Of a DNA stretch of 64,000 nt, positions 1-7,811 are shown one piece after another. The translations under genes were made by a program, and so were the position numbers. This DNA is from UBA1672 sp050633285 (GTDB taxonomy: Bacteria > Pseudomonadota > Alphaproteobacteria > Micavibrionales > Micavibrionaceae), in assembly GCA_050633285.1 (NCBI GenBank), contig JBOEGG010000009.1, positions 14,313 through 78,312 on the forward strand. Reading direction: 5' to 3'. Under the pieces are notes generated by a model that was given only the letters and a program-made list of their open reading frames with translations, made no database searches and was not told the origin of the DNA. How positions within the stretch are numbered: the stretch's first letter is position 1; each line of letters begins with the position of its first letter.

Positions 1-1
1 C

Positions 2-472
2 GAACATATATTTTTACAGGGAACATATGATGATGGATTTTATCTTCTGCAATCGGGACTGTTGAAAGCTTATTATGTTTCTGAAGATGGAAAGGAAAGC
101 ATCAAGTCTTTTATTTTGCCGGGAAATTCAATAGTAAGTCTTACTGCTGTCTACAAAAAAGAACCTTGTTCGTTTAATCTAATTGCTTTGCAGGACTCAC
201 AACTTACTCATATATCTTTTGATCATATTATGGAAGCTACGCGTAACTCCCATGAAATGTCAATAAAAATGATAGATATCCTTTTAAGCCTGTCGATGAA
301 GAAAGAACGGCGTGAACATGAACTTTTATCTCTATCTGCGGAGGAGCGTTTCAGGGAATTTTACGAAACATCCCCACAACTTATTGAGTCTATCACGCAA
401 AATGATATAGCTCGTTATCTCGGTATCACGCCAGTAGCCCTCAGTCGCATTAAAAAACGTTTGGGGATGTAA
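2..472 (+). CDS. Crp/Fnr-family transcriptional regulator, 5' end outside window
   Basis: The reading frame is open from base 2, so the gene begins left of the window. The first visible part reads like the end of a cyclic-nucleotide-binding beta-roll (GTYDDGFYLLQSGLLKAYYV, then GKESIKSFILPG). The C-terminal part is a winged helix with the usual recognition-helix pattern NDIARYLGITPVALSRIKKR. This is the domain order of Crp/Fnr regulators, which bind DNA as dimers. No Cys cluster is visible, but the N-terminus is missing, so the effector is unknown. A perfect dyad lies upstream of the giant gene at 16.9 kb, but no link to this regulator is shown. Confidence 0.85.
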   Translation, partial: EHIFLQGTYDDGFYLLQSGLLKAYYVSEDGKESIKSFILPGNSIVSLTAVYKKEPCSFNLIALQDSQLTHISFDHIMEATRNSHEMSIKMIDILLSLSMKKERREHELLSLSAEERFREFYETSPQLIESITQNDIARYLGITPVALSRIKKRLGM

Positions 473-528
473 CTGCTATCTATAGAAATTTGATGTCTGG
501 AGTATCCAAAAGGAAAACGCGGATATAA

Positions 529-891
529 AAACATGAAGAGAAGTTATCTCCTTTTATAGTCCGTCTCGAAGACGCGTGGCGTTTTAAAAATAAAGGCTTA
601 ATTGTCATTCGTTCATGGAGTGGAGTATATAAATATTCGGATACCAGTCTACACGGGTTTATGGAGCTTTGTGAAAGCCATGGCATTCACAAACCAGAAG
701 TCGCGCTATCGATTAGTGGTGTTTATTTTGATGTGGCATGGCCCCAGATTAAATTCGGCCTTCTAATAAACAAGAATTAAAGTGGAGTAGGAGCCGTTAG
801 ACGAGAGTTGAAATGGAAAGTGTCAGGTCTGGACAGTGCATTTGAGGAGATGGTGAGTTTTGTCAAGCGGATGAAAAAGTATATGGTATAG
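529..891 (+). pseudogene. Unidentified coding remnant with an internal stop
   Basis: One frame reads as plausible protein from 529 to 780, including ISGVYFDVAWPQIKFGLLI, and after a TAA at 778-780 continues in the same frame to a TAG at 889-891 (RRELKWKVSGLDSAFEEMV). There is no convincing start codon or ribosome binding site, and an in-frame stop lies just upstream at 526-528. I read it as the 3' part of a decayed gene, or two adjacent remnants, between the Crp/Fnr gene and the inverted-repeat element. I do not recognise the family. The rest of 473-1026 shows nothing convincing. Confidence 0.35.
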
Positions 892-895
892 TAGC

Positions 896-975
896 TGTGT
901 GATTCACAGGGATCGTTTCAATCTTGCAAGCTCCAAATCTACTCTATAATAGGCATCTTGTCTATGAATCACACA
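896..975. repeat. 80-bp element bounded by 14-bp inverted repeats
   Basis: TGTGTGATTCACAG at 896-909 is matched by its inverted copy with one mismatch at 962-975. The 52-bp interior has no coding capacity. The form suits a miniature inverted-repeat element or the two ends of a deleted insertion sequence. Its position among gene fragments supports a mobile origin. I saw no clear target duplication. Confidence 0.4.
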
Positions 976-1026
976 TTTTACTTTTACCTGATTTTGCGGC
1001 ATGAATTAAGTTTCTTATCCGGTTGT

Positions 1027-1465
1027 TTATGTGTGCTTTAGGCTGTCAAGAATTGCAGCATTCAAATTTAGATCGTTTATTTCAAATTGCTTCTTCTTTC
1101 TTTTTCCGGTATCGGAGGTATACTCGTCCGCATTGGGGCCAATACCAACTCTTATATCATCTCCGACGGTCAAAGCTTCATCGATATTATGAGTTACGAA
1201 AATTGACGTGACTTTTGGTTTTACGTGCTCTACAAAAAAATTCTGTATATTTCTTCTCGTAATCTCGTCAAGGGCAGAAAATGGTTCGTCAAGCATGAGA
1301 ACCTTGGGTCGGTTTGCTAGCGCTGACACTAATGCTAGTCTTTGTTTTTGCCCTCCAGATAAATTCCCTGCTTTTTTGTATAAAAGGCTTTCCAATTGAA
1401 ATTCTTTTATTAAAAAAAGAACATATCTCTTGCTTGTTTCGTCTTGTTGGGCTGTGAAAGCAGTC
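1027..1465 (-). pseudogene. ABC transporter ATP-binding subunit, C-terminal fragment interrupted by IS30 element
   Basis: The fragment keeps the signature motif LSGGQKQR, Walker B VLMLDEPFSALDE and the switch histidine in FVTHNIDEA, so it is the second half of an ABC ATPase. The style resembles the nitrate/sulfonate/taurine uptake group. The Walker A half is missing: the frame can be followed upstream through TAQQDETSKRYVLF to about 1465, where the inverted repeat of the IS30-family element begins. No other half appears beyond the IS, so a deletion accompanied or followed the insertion. The product cannot work as an ATPase. Confidence 0.8.
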
Positions 1466-2558
1466 TGAAGTGCGACTGGTTACGTTAAACACGTTATTCG
1501 ATCCTCTATCTGGTGTAAATGATTATAGAACACCTCATGAGGTGTTCTATAATTTAGACATCGTCTTGGCGTGTGATTTAACTTTTCACAAATCCTGTTA
1601 ATCTGAACTTGAGATACCTCATTGATATTGGTTTTACGTGGAAGGAACTGCCTGACACGGCCATTGGTATTCTCATTAGTTCCTTTCTGCCACGGTGCCT
1701 GCGGATCACAATAATAACTCCCAAGTTCCACATGCTTTTCCAGCAATTTCCATGCTAGAAACTCAGAGCCTCTATCAAAGGTTACAGAGAACCGTGAATG
1801 ACGGGGCAGGGTAACAAGCTTATCCCTGATTTTTGATATAACAGGCTCTGAGCATCTATTTTGGTTCTTAATCAAATACGTATAACGGCTCTTACGCTCA
1901 ACCAATGAAGTGATATTGGCATTACCGTATTCACGCCTGAATATCATCAGATCTCCTTCCCAATGACCAAAACCTTGGCGCTCTTGAATATCCTCTGGTC
2001 GATTATGAATGCTTAGTTCCTGCGGGATACCGCGTAAATGACGTGGCTTTTTTGTAAAACGTTTACGCCTGTTCTTGAAAGATTTACGCAAATAACGATA
2101 TAGCTTCAATGCACGTCCTTCAGAGCTGTAAATGAAATCGTATGTGGTTTCACGGCAGACATAAAAACCATCAATGCCCAGGCGTTTAAGATAACCAGCT
2201 ATTTGATCTGGTGACCACGGGAACTGAAGCTTGCTAATGACAAATGCTTTGAGCTCTGGGTAACGAATAAGCTTGCGTAGCTTAGACCTGCGACGCGTTG
2301 AAAATTCCTGAGCATTCACATGAAAGTAACCACGTACGAATGGATCTTCATGATAAAATGAGTTGCGGCGAACCTCACGAAATATTGTGGCACGATGACG
2401 GCCGAGATATTCAGCAATCGAAGTTTTGCTCCTACCAGATTCTAATAACTTGTAAATTGTTCGGCGTTCATCCAAACTCAGTTGACTATAATTTTTACTC
2501 ATTTCGACTTTCTCCTTATAGCCCGAATAGGGCATAAATTAACGAAAGTCGCACTTCA
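1466..2558. mobile_element. IS30-family insertion sequence, about 1.1 kb
   Basis: The transposase gene is bracketed by related ends: TGAAGTGCGACT at 1466-1477 and its inverted copy ending at 2558. The match continues imperfectly inward to GTTAA on both sides. Length and single-gene content fit IS30-family elements. No short target duplication is clear at these boundaries, which fits a deletion after insertion or slightly different true ends. The element interrupts an ABC ATPase gene on its left and lies 72 bp from the end of the Abi-like gene on its right. Confidence 0.8.
1480..2502 (-). CDS. IS30-family transposase
   Basis: The 340-residue protein begins with an IS30-type helix-turn-helix (MSKNYSQLSLDERRTIYKLL, then KTSIAEYLGRHRATIFREV). 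A DDE catalytic core follows: GHWEGDLMIF holds the first Asp, TFDRGSEF the second, and the QKGTNENTNGRVRQFLP stretch the Glu. I chose the ATG at 2502 because it has an AAGGAG ribosome site about 10 bp upstream; an earlier in-frame start at 2535 lacks one. The frame is intact, so the enzyme may be active. Confidence 0.92.
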   Translation of the reverse strand: MSKNYSQLSLDERRTIYKLLESGRSKTSIAEYLGRHRATIFREVRRNSFYHEDPFVRGYFHVNAQEFSTRRRSKLRKLIRYPELKAFVISKLQFPWSPDQIAGYLKRLGIDGFYVCRETTYDFIYSSEGRALKLYRYLRKSFKNRRKRFTKKPRHLRGIPQELSIHNRPEDIQERQGFGHWEGDLMIFRREYGNANITSLVERKSRYTYLIKNQNRCSEPVISKIRDKLVTLPRHSRFSVTFDRGSEFLAWKLLEKHVELGSYYCDPQAPWQKGTNENTNGRVRQFLPRKTNINEVSQVQINRICEKLNHTPRRCLNYRTPHEVFYNHLHQIEDRITCLT

Positions 2559-2630
2559 TTTTAGACACCACAAACGCGGATATAAATGAGTGATAATGTA
2601 TCTTATGGGAAATTGACGATAGGTTTCTTT

Positions 2631-3290
2631 TTAAGGCCTCCCAGAAATAAGCTCAGTGACGCGTTGAATATCATTCATCCAATCTGCCGTAATACAATCT
2701 CTCCACGCAATTAATTCATGTATTCTATCAAAATCATCCTGACAATTTCTTGCAAAGATAGGCTCATGATGCGCTATTCTATTACGAAGCTTACGTATTA
2801 TGAACACGTCATTAAAAATTTGAGTTCTTATTTCAGCTGTAGTCATTGATTGAGGCGCGTGAGGGAAAGACGTTCTTATATGATTATTCCAAAGCCTAGA
2901 ATCATGCCTCGATGTAAACATTTTCTCCCAGAATACAAATTTCAGTTCTGCAACGACTTTACCCATTGTCGGACTTTGCATTCCAGCTACGTTGTTTAAG
3001 TCACGTTTAGGGCTGTATCCTCTTTGAGGATTAGGCAAACTGCGTGTAAAACCCTGATTCCAAGGCCAATTTGATGTATGTACTACTTCCAAAGTCTCCA
3101 CCACTGCATTACGAAGGCTTATTTCAAGTATATGTAGAGGCACAATAAATGCCGCAGATAATTCTAGATTCCATTGATATAATGCTAATGCACTATTCCT
3201 ATCGTTACTACAGCTTTGCAAATAAGTAGCAAACCTAGGTTGTGATAGAACATTAGGGATGTTAGAAAGTTGATCAATCGAATATGGCAT
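2631..3290 (-). CDS. Abi-like HEPN protein
   Basis: This 219-residue protein belongs to the Abi-like family linked to phage abortive infection. The conserved RNRIAHHEPIF stretch (residues 169-179) has the R-x(4-6)-H pattern of HEPN ribonuclease domains, with Arg169 and His174 as candidate catalytic residues. That it cleaves RNA is inferred from the family. The gene stands alone between the IS30 element and a terminator, next to the CBASS-like block. A truncated second copy lies at 55514-55955, sharing long near-identical stretches around PTMGKVVAELKFVFWEK and the HEPN motif. Confidence 0.8.
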   Translation of the reverse strand: MPYSIDQLSNIPNVLSQPRFATYLQSCSNDRNSALALYQWNLELSAAFIVPLHILEISLRNAVVETLEVVHTSNWPWNQGFTRSLPNPQRGYSPKRDLNNVAGMQSPTMGKVVAELKFVFWEKMFTSRHDSRLWNNHIRTSFPHAPQSMTTAEIRTQIFNDVFIIRKLRNRIAHHEPIFARNCQDDFDRIHELIAWRDCITADWMNDIQRVTELISGRP

Positions 3291-3408
3291 TACTACCTAA
3301 TTGTTAAATTGTATTATATTGACACTGATAACATTTTGACTATATACTGTATATAGATGCTTTGAGAATGCTGGCTTTTAGCCCCCCCTCATAGCGATAA
3401 GATTATCT

Positions 3409-3438
3409 AAAAGGCTCACTTGAAAAAGTGGGCTTTTT
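3409..3438. terminator. Rho-independent terminator, probably bidirectional
   Basis: GGCTCACT pairs with AGTGGGCT (one G-T wobble) around a short A-rich loop, followed by six T on the plus strand. On the minus strand the same hairpin is followed by four T. It lies 71 bp beyond the protease stop, so it can end the leftward CBASS-like transcript. The rest of 3291-3508 shows no gene; it probably holds the promoter of the Abi-like gene. Confidence 0.7.
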
Positions 3439-3508
3439 TATTGGCTCATTTAGCAGAACATAAATCATTAAGGATTTAATTTTAGTTGTGCGCACCTATG
3501 TGAACATT

Positions 3509-4315
3509 CTAAATATTTTGGGCCATAAATTTTAGAACTGTCTCTATACGTATAGCTATAACAGATGAGGCCGAAGAATCCCAACGGCACAGCAAACCTG
3601 TCACTTGCGCTAGATCAGGAGTCCATTCTATGTTTTGTTGGTAGCATTCCAACCGACGAGAATTCCAAACGAGCGAGCCGCTTAGACCACGCGGCTCTGA
3701 CAAATCAACTTTGTTCAATGGATCAACACTTTCTGCATTGCTGGGAGAATAGTTAAGTAAAAAATGATTAGCATGTAGATCAGGGATCTGCATATTAGGA
3801 ATCTCCTGTGTAACCAGCCTTGTCGCGCGATTAATGAGACTTCGATGGAGAGATTTCGAGCGTTTATCTGGATAACCGGCTAAAAATAGCAATTCACCTG
3901 GAACAGGATCATGTCTCTGAGATATGCAATCAGAGGGAACCGCTTCAGCGCCATGTTCCCGTATATTCCAAATATTATCCTCGACGATATATACTGCGCA
4001 ATCGATAGGATGCTGTTTGATTGCGAGTGGCCCCCCAAAGAGTTTAAATACATCATCGCAGCCGTTGAACTGATGAGTAAATTGTCGTGTCTCCCAGTCG
4101 CGTACGACGTGCTCGTTAGTCAGAAGACAGCGCTTACCATTGAGCTCTATGTAGGCACCCGTCCCTTCTAGTAGTCCCCACTCATCTTCGACAGCACACG
4201 AAATTGGCGTGATATAGCGCATACAATAATCCTGCATCGCCAGCGTCGTTTCGTGGCATAATTTATTCCACCACGCACAGGTTTCTGGATCGACGTTATC
4301 TCTGTGTTCTAACAT
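3509..4315 (-). CDS. Trypsin-like serine protease, last gene of the CBASS-like block
   Basis: The 268-residue protein carries a readable chymotrypsin-fold triad: His69 in CLLTNEHVV, Asp105 in HPIDCAVYIV, and Ser212 in PRGLSGSLVW, the position of the GDSGG motif. No signal peptide or PDZ domain is visible, so it is probably cytoplasmic and unlike periplasmic DegP. It follows the membrane-protein gene by 92 bp on the same strand and ends before a terminator, which suggests co-transcription. It could be an extra effector, activate a partner by cleavage, or be an independent defence gene; the sequence alone cannot decide. Confidence 0.75.
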   Translation of the reverse strand: MLEHRDNVDPETCAWWNKLCHETTLAMQDYCMRYITPISCAVEDEWGLLEGTGAYIELNGKRCLLTNEHVVRDWETRQFTHQFNGCDDVFKLFGGPLAIKQHPIDCAVYIVEDNIWNIREHGAEAVPSDCISQRHDPVPGELLFLAGYPDKRSKSLHRSLINRATRLVTQEIPNMQIPDLHANHFLLNYSPSNAESVDPLNKVDLSEPRGLSGSLVWNSRRLECYQQNIEWTPDLAQVTGLLCRWDSSASSVIAIRIETVLKFMAQNI

Positions 4316-4407
4316 ATTAATTACCTACCCTTCCCGTGGCCCTATTCTCCATCAGTATTCATCTCTCTAGCACCACGAGATATTATTATTTCAAATTATA
4401 TGTCTTT

Positions 4408-4908
4408 TTAGTGTCCAGTAGTCATGAGAGATGCGAGCAAATCTCCGAGCAATCGGCCCCTAAAATTAACCACTACGGCATTTCTGTGTTTACTAATCTC
4501 TGAAAAATCTTTTATGACCCCTGGCTTAGCATAAATTATAACCGACTTAAGATCTCCAACATGCTGAAGTATTTCGTTTATATGTTCACTAAAATAATCC
4601 CAATGAATAATAAAAATATCTTTGTTTTCCGAAGAAACAACGCTGTCAGAATGTTCAATGCGAGTGATGTTTTTTTCTTTTACTAACTTTGAATGTGTCA
4701 GAAGCAAGAAAAGATCACTATGCTTTTCAAAAATTACGATCTTTTTGTTAGCTCTTGCGTTTCCAAGTCTAATCAAAATGGGCAATGTGCCCCAAACCGT
4801 GGTAAAGCATGACGCTATTAAACCAATAAAAGCTACTAAAGTTAATATACCCCCTATCACTGACAATAAATTTCCTGTTAAAAATCCTATAACTGTATCA
4901 ATACTCAT
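4408..4908 (-). CDS. Membrane-anchored protein, putative CBASS effector
   Basis: The 166-residue protein starts with one long or two short membrane helices (about residues 8-42). A soluble domain with alternating strands follows: KIVIFEKHSDLFLLL, IFIIHWDYFSEHI, VIIYAKPGVI and VVVNFRGRLLGDLLASL, which reads like a Rossmann-like sensor fold. Its start overlaps the stop of the TRIP13-type gene by 4 bp, so the two are translationally coupled. In type III CBASS this slot is often taken by the NucC nuclease. Here a membrane protein sits there, so I infer an effector that damages the inner membrane once a cyclic nucleotide binds. I did not match it to a named family. Confidence 0.6.
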   Translation of the reverse strand: MSIDTVIGFLTGNLLSVIGGILTLVAFIGLIASCFTTVWGTLPILIRLGNARANKKIVIFEKHSDLFLLLTHSKLVKEKNITRIEHSDSVVSSENKDIFIIHWDYFSEHINEILQHVGDLKSVIIYAKPGVIKDFSEISKHRNAVVVNFRGRLLGDLLASLMTTGH

Positions 4909-5840
4909 TTTTTATCTTCCTCAAAAGGTGGCGTTGGTATAATGGAGCCTGCAATTTCCAAAGAGCGATCTGCACTAACAGCACTTGTTGGATACGCTTC
5001 CAAAACGATCTGAGGAATCAATCTTTGTGTTATATCAGAGAAAGTACAGCCATATTTTCGCTCATTATTAGCTCCTGAAGCCTCAACAATGGCAATAACT
5101 TGTGATAATGAAAAACCTAATTGTGTTAGAGCTGGCTCCAAGACAGCCTGCCTTTGTACCGCGTTAGGTCTTCTAAATGACAAAATGTCCGCAGCACGTC
5201 TCTTAACAGCAGGGTCAAGAGCATTTAAACGATTAGTACACATGATCACCGCTGCTGGTAAATTAGCATTTGCTATGCGATCAATGCCACGAATAAACGC
5301 ATTAACACCAGCACGATCTTCATGATGCATTTGACTTGATTCTCTAGACTGTGCCAAAGCATCAGCTTCATCAACAAGCAGAATAACGCCCCCCCGCGCC
5401 TTTCCTGTAGTTGATTTCAACTTAGTAGCCACTTGGATTGTATGATCAAATGCAGACGAAACCAATTGCGTCATTTCACCAACTCGGCCTTGTCCTCTTG
5501 AAGACAAGCTTAAAGGAAATAGAGTAATATCAATTTTTTCCTGCCTAGCAACCGCATCACCGATTGTTTCCGCAAGCTCAGTTTTTCCTGATCCGACATC
5601 ACCTGCCAGAACCACCAACGGCGGCCTTCGCAATACAGTAGTTATTAGTTTATCTGCACCGCTATGATACTTTTTTGCCCATAATTGAAGACCATTTGGA
5701 TTTACAAGCAGACTAAGAATCTTAGTTAGCCGTTTCTTTTCATCATCCAGCCCTACCAGATTTAATAATCTATCTTGATACGTAAAATCTGGATAGGTCA
5801 AAACCTGATCAAATAAATTTGTGTTCTCCGAACTGTTCAT
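4905..5840 (-). CDS. cap6: TRIP13/Pch2-like AAA+ ATPase of CBASS (Cap6 type)
   Basis: A 311-residue AAA+ protein with Walker A GDVGSGKT (residues 81-88), Walker B VILLVDEADAL (Asp158, Glu159) and sensor CTNRLNALDP (201-210). The stretches LSSRGQGRVGEMTQLV and MHHEDRAGVNAFIRGIDR are typical of bacterial TRIP13 homologues. In characterised type III CBASS this ATPase remodels the HORMA protein and switches off the nucleotide cyclase. It overlaps both neighbours by a few bases (HORMA gene upstream, membrane-protein gene downstream), which indicates one tight operon. Confidence 0.9.
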   Translation of the reverse strand: MNSSENTNLFDQVLTYPDFTYQDRLLNLVGLDDEKKRLTKILSLLVNPNGLQLWAKKYHSGADKLITTVLRRPPLVVLAGDVGSGKTELAETIGDAVARQEKIDITLFPLSLSSRGQGRVGEMTQLVSSAFDHTIQVATKLKSTTGKARGGVILLVDEADALAQSRESSQMHHEDRAGVNAFIRGIDRIANANLPAAVIMCTNRLNALDPAVKRRAADILSFRRPNAVQRQAVLEPALTQLGFSLSQVIAIVEASGANNERKYGCTFSDITQRLIPQIVLEAYPTSAVSADRSLEIAGSIIPTPPFEEDKK

Positions 5841-6355
5841 TAATAACTCCTAACTGTTTTTCTTGACAGTGCGCGGCCGCCTGAAGAATATGTTTTATCA
5901 TCTGTAAGATAACCGTCTACTGTTGGCTCATTAGCAACACCTCTTTGAAAGGGTTGGGACTGCTCAAACAAATCCCTTTCGTCTTTAGATAGTGCATACC
6001 ACTTGTCACTGTATGTTAAATAACTATAAAAACTTGCACCTGATATATCCGCCCTCGGCTTAATACGCCCAGGATCATCATCATTTGCATTTAGGCCTCT
6101 TAAATCATAAGCGCAATATTCCAATGTTGGCTCAATAAACTTTCCATTACGCTTAAACCCATATTTAACTGTCCCCAAATAGCCGTTTTTCAATAACTCA
6201 ATTATTTCACTTTCGAACCTTGTAATCCTACTATCGCTAGGCTCTCCATAAAAACGTTGCATACGCTTTAGATCAGCAGACACTTTAGTGGCCATGTACC
6301 TTGCATTGGTATATGAAAACGTTTCTGTTTCAGTTAAAGTATAGCTAGTGCTCAT
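5840..6355 (-). CDS. cap7: Bacterial HORMA-domain protein of CBASS (Cap7 type)
   Basis: The 171-residue protein matches the bacterial HORMA family by its N-terminal pattern TFSYTNARYMATKVSADLKR, then RFYGEPSDSRI and LLKNGYLGTVKYGFKRNGK. The C-terminus, rich in Ser, Arg and Gly, could act as the closing seatbelt. In known systems the closed HORMA protein, bound to a target peptide, activates the CD-NTase, and TRIP13 opens it again. The gene lies 6 bp after the CD-NTase and touches the TRIP13 start, the order expected for single-HORMA type III CBASS. No second HORMA gene is present. Confidence 0.85.
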   Translation of the reverse strand: MSTSYTLTETETFSYTNARYMATKVSADLKRMQRFYGEPSDSRITRFESEIIELLKNGYLGTVKYGFKRNGKFIEPTLEYCAYDLRGLNANDDDPGRIKPRADISGASFYSYLTYSDKWYALSKDERDLFEQSQPFQRGVANEPTVDGYLTDDKTYSSGGRALSRKTVRSY

Positions 6356-6361
6356 ATTGAA

Positions 6362-7327
6362 TTATCCTTGAAATGAGTGTCCGAATAGTTTTTGCCAATA
6401 GTACACAGACAATTGTTTGGTTGGTGCTGATAAAGCCGCATCTATGGCATCACCCGCATCTAATGCCGCATCAACTATCGCATCAGCATTGCTGCTAGTA
6501 TACAAATCCCCGACATTGTTAAGTTCATTAACAGGATCAATTATCCTAACTGGTCCATTAAATTGTCCAACCTTAGACAACGGGTAATAATCATCGAAAA
6601 CAATCAGTTCTCGCATATCTGATTCAGCAATATAAGTGAAGAAATGTTGAAGAGCCTCAGGGTAATCTGAAAGATCGAGTCCTTTATCACATAGCTTAGC
6701 TAAAATCATTTCAACCATGAAAGATTTGAAACGAAAATCCTCTTTCTCTTGTTTTATGTTCTTTACCCAAAACTTCACTAACCTCACGACTTGTGCAAAA
6801 TGTATCTTTTGTGCATCCTTGCGTTTACGTGCAAACTCTAAATGAAGCGGTATACTTGTCTTCAAAAAAGAGCCATCGTTCTGATCAACCAAATTTCCGT
6901 ACCAATCAGGGTCGCCATAATAAAGAATTGGCACAATATCAACATCCAAACCACTTCCTTTAAAGGAAACGCAGACACTATACGTCTGGGGCACAATTTG
7001 ATCTGGTGAAAAATTAGGAAACGCTTCTCTTAATCGTTCAACAAGGTATTCCAAAAGCTTAGGAACATCTTCAGGAGCATTAGCTCCGTCAATATAACAA
7101 GCAACATCAATGTCATTCAAGGAACGCAAAGCTGTGCCTTTAGCTAAACTTCCTGAAATTATCATTTTTCTAAGTACAAAGTCAGGGTGCTCATCTAAAT
7201 ATGATTTTAGCTTTTCTCTCAGCCTACGTGCCTGTGCACGATATTCATTAGCCTTATCTTGTGGAAGATTAACTCTATCTTGAGCAAACTGCACTAGCTC
7301 GCTATGTCCTATATGTTCTCTCGTCAA
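6362..7327 (-). CDS. CD-NTase (cGAS/DncV-like nucleotidyltransferase)
   Basis: The 321-residue protein has the nucleotidyltransferase core: ISGSLAKGTALRSLNDIDVA carries Gly59-Ser60 and the metal ligands Asp72 and Asp74, and GLDVDIVPILY gives the third acid, Asp130. It would make a cyclic di- or trinucleotide on phage infection; the product and clade cannot be read from sequence. A TTG start at 7327 is chosen because AGGAG stands 7 bp upstream and the first residues fit the family. It is the first gene of the leftward operon and lies behind a strong promoter at 7381-7409. Confidence 0.88.
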   Translation of the reverse strand: MTREHIGHSELVQFAQDRVNLPQDKANEYRAQARRLREKLKSYLDEHPDFVLRKMIISGSLAKGTALRSLNDIDVACYIDGANAPEDVPKLLEYLVERLREAFPNFSPDQIVPQTYSVCVSFKGSGLDVDIVPILYYGDPDWYGNLVDQNDGSFLKTSIPLHLEFARKRKDAQKIHFAQVVRLVKFWVKNIKQEKEDFRFKSFMVEMILAKLCDKGLDLSDYPEALQHFFTYIAESDMRELIVFDDYYPLSKVGQFNGPVRIIDPVNELNNVGDLYTSSNADAIVDAALDAGDAIDAALSAPTKQLSVYYWQKLFGHSFQG

Positions 7328-7354
7328 TTTTTAACTCCTAAAAAAAATATAATA

Positions 7355-7440
7355 TTGCTATAGCGAACTAGTATATTTCATGTATACCCACACCGAAACG
7401 CCTTGTCAAGGAAGTTTTTTGTTGCTATAGCGAACCAGTA
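7355..7440. promoter_or_regulatory. Facing CBASS promoters with two operator-like direct repeats
   Basis: TTGCTATAGCGAACYAGTA occurs at 7355-7373 and 7422-7440 with one mismatch, 67 bp apart in the same orientation; each copy contains the palindrome GCTATAGC. The leftward promoter is TTGACA (7404-7409 on the minus strand), 17 bp, TATACA (7381-7386). The rightward promoter is TTGTCA (7403-7408), 17 bp, TATAGC (7426-7431). Their -35 boxes overlap in the palindrome CCTTGTCAAGG. The right repeat covers the rightward -10 box; the left repeat covers the likely leftward start. One repressor, probably the adjacent XRE protein, could silence both directions. Confidence 0.75.
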
Positions 7441-7470
7441 AGTTTTATAATGCTCAACAGAGGTGTAATA

Positions 7471-7803
7471 ATGACTATTGGCGATAGAATCCGAGAAAAA
7501 CGAAAATTAAAAGACTGGACACTTGAATATCTTGCAGAAAAAATAAGCTCTAGTAAAAGCTATGTATGGGAAATAGAAAACAATAAAAAATCTATATCCG
7601 CTGAAAAACTAATGAACATAGCAAAGGCCTTAGAGACTACAACTGATTACTTATTAGGCGGCTCAGATTTTATCATGCAAGAGAATGCCAATTCAGAAGA
7701 GGGTGCTAGAGATAATGCTTTTTATAGACAATATTCACAAATGCCTTCATCTACAAAAACTAAATTGCAAAAAATGCTAGACCTATTGGACGAAGAGGAT
7801 TAG
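7471..7803 (+). CDS. capH: XRE-family repressor, CapH-like regulator of CBASS
   Basis: A 110-residue protein with a complete XRE helix-turn-helix: IGDRIREKRKLKDWTLEYLA, then EKISSSKSYVWEIENNKKS. I prefer the ATG at 7471, which has AGAGGTG just upstream, over an in-frame ATG 21 bp earlier. It is divergent from the CD-NTase operon and followed 8 bp later by a metallopeptidase gene. This is the arrangement of CapH, which represses CBASS operons until the peptidase CapP cleaves it. The symbol rests on context and domain type. Confidence 0.75.
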   Translation: MTIGDRIREKRKLKDWTLEYLAEKISSSKSYVWEIENNKKSISAEKLMNIAKALETTTDYLLGGSDFIMQENANSEEGARDNAFYRQYSQMPSSTKTKLQKMLDLLDEED

Positions 7804-7811
7804 CTCACTTA

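Noticed and set aside
480..686. Leftward 68-residue open frame
   Set aside because: It lies antisense to a better rightward coding remnant at 529-780 and has no ribosome site.
3509..4315. Periplasmic DegP-type protease
   Set aside because: No signal peptide and no PDZ domain are visible.
6362..7327. Toxin-antitoxin type MNT nucleotidyltransferase or poly(A)/CCA polymerase
   Set aside because: Length, residues around the three acids and linkage to HORMA and TRIP13 genes point to a CBASS CD-NTase.
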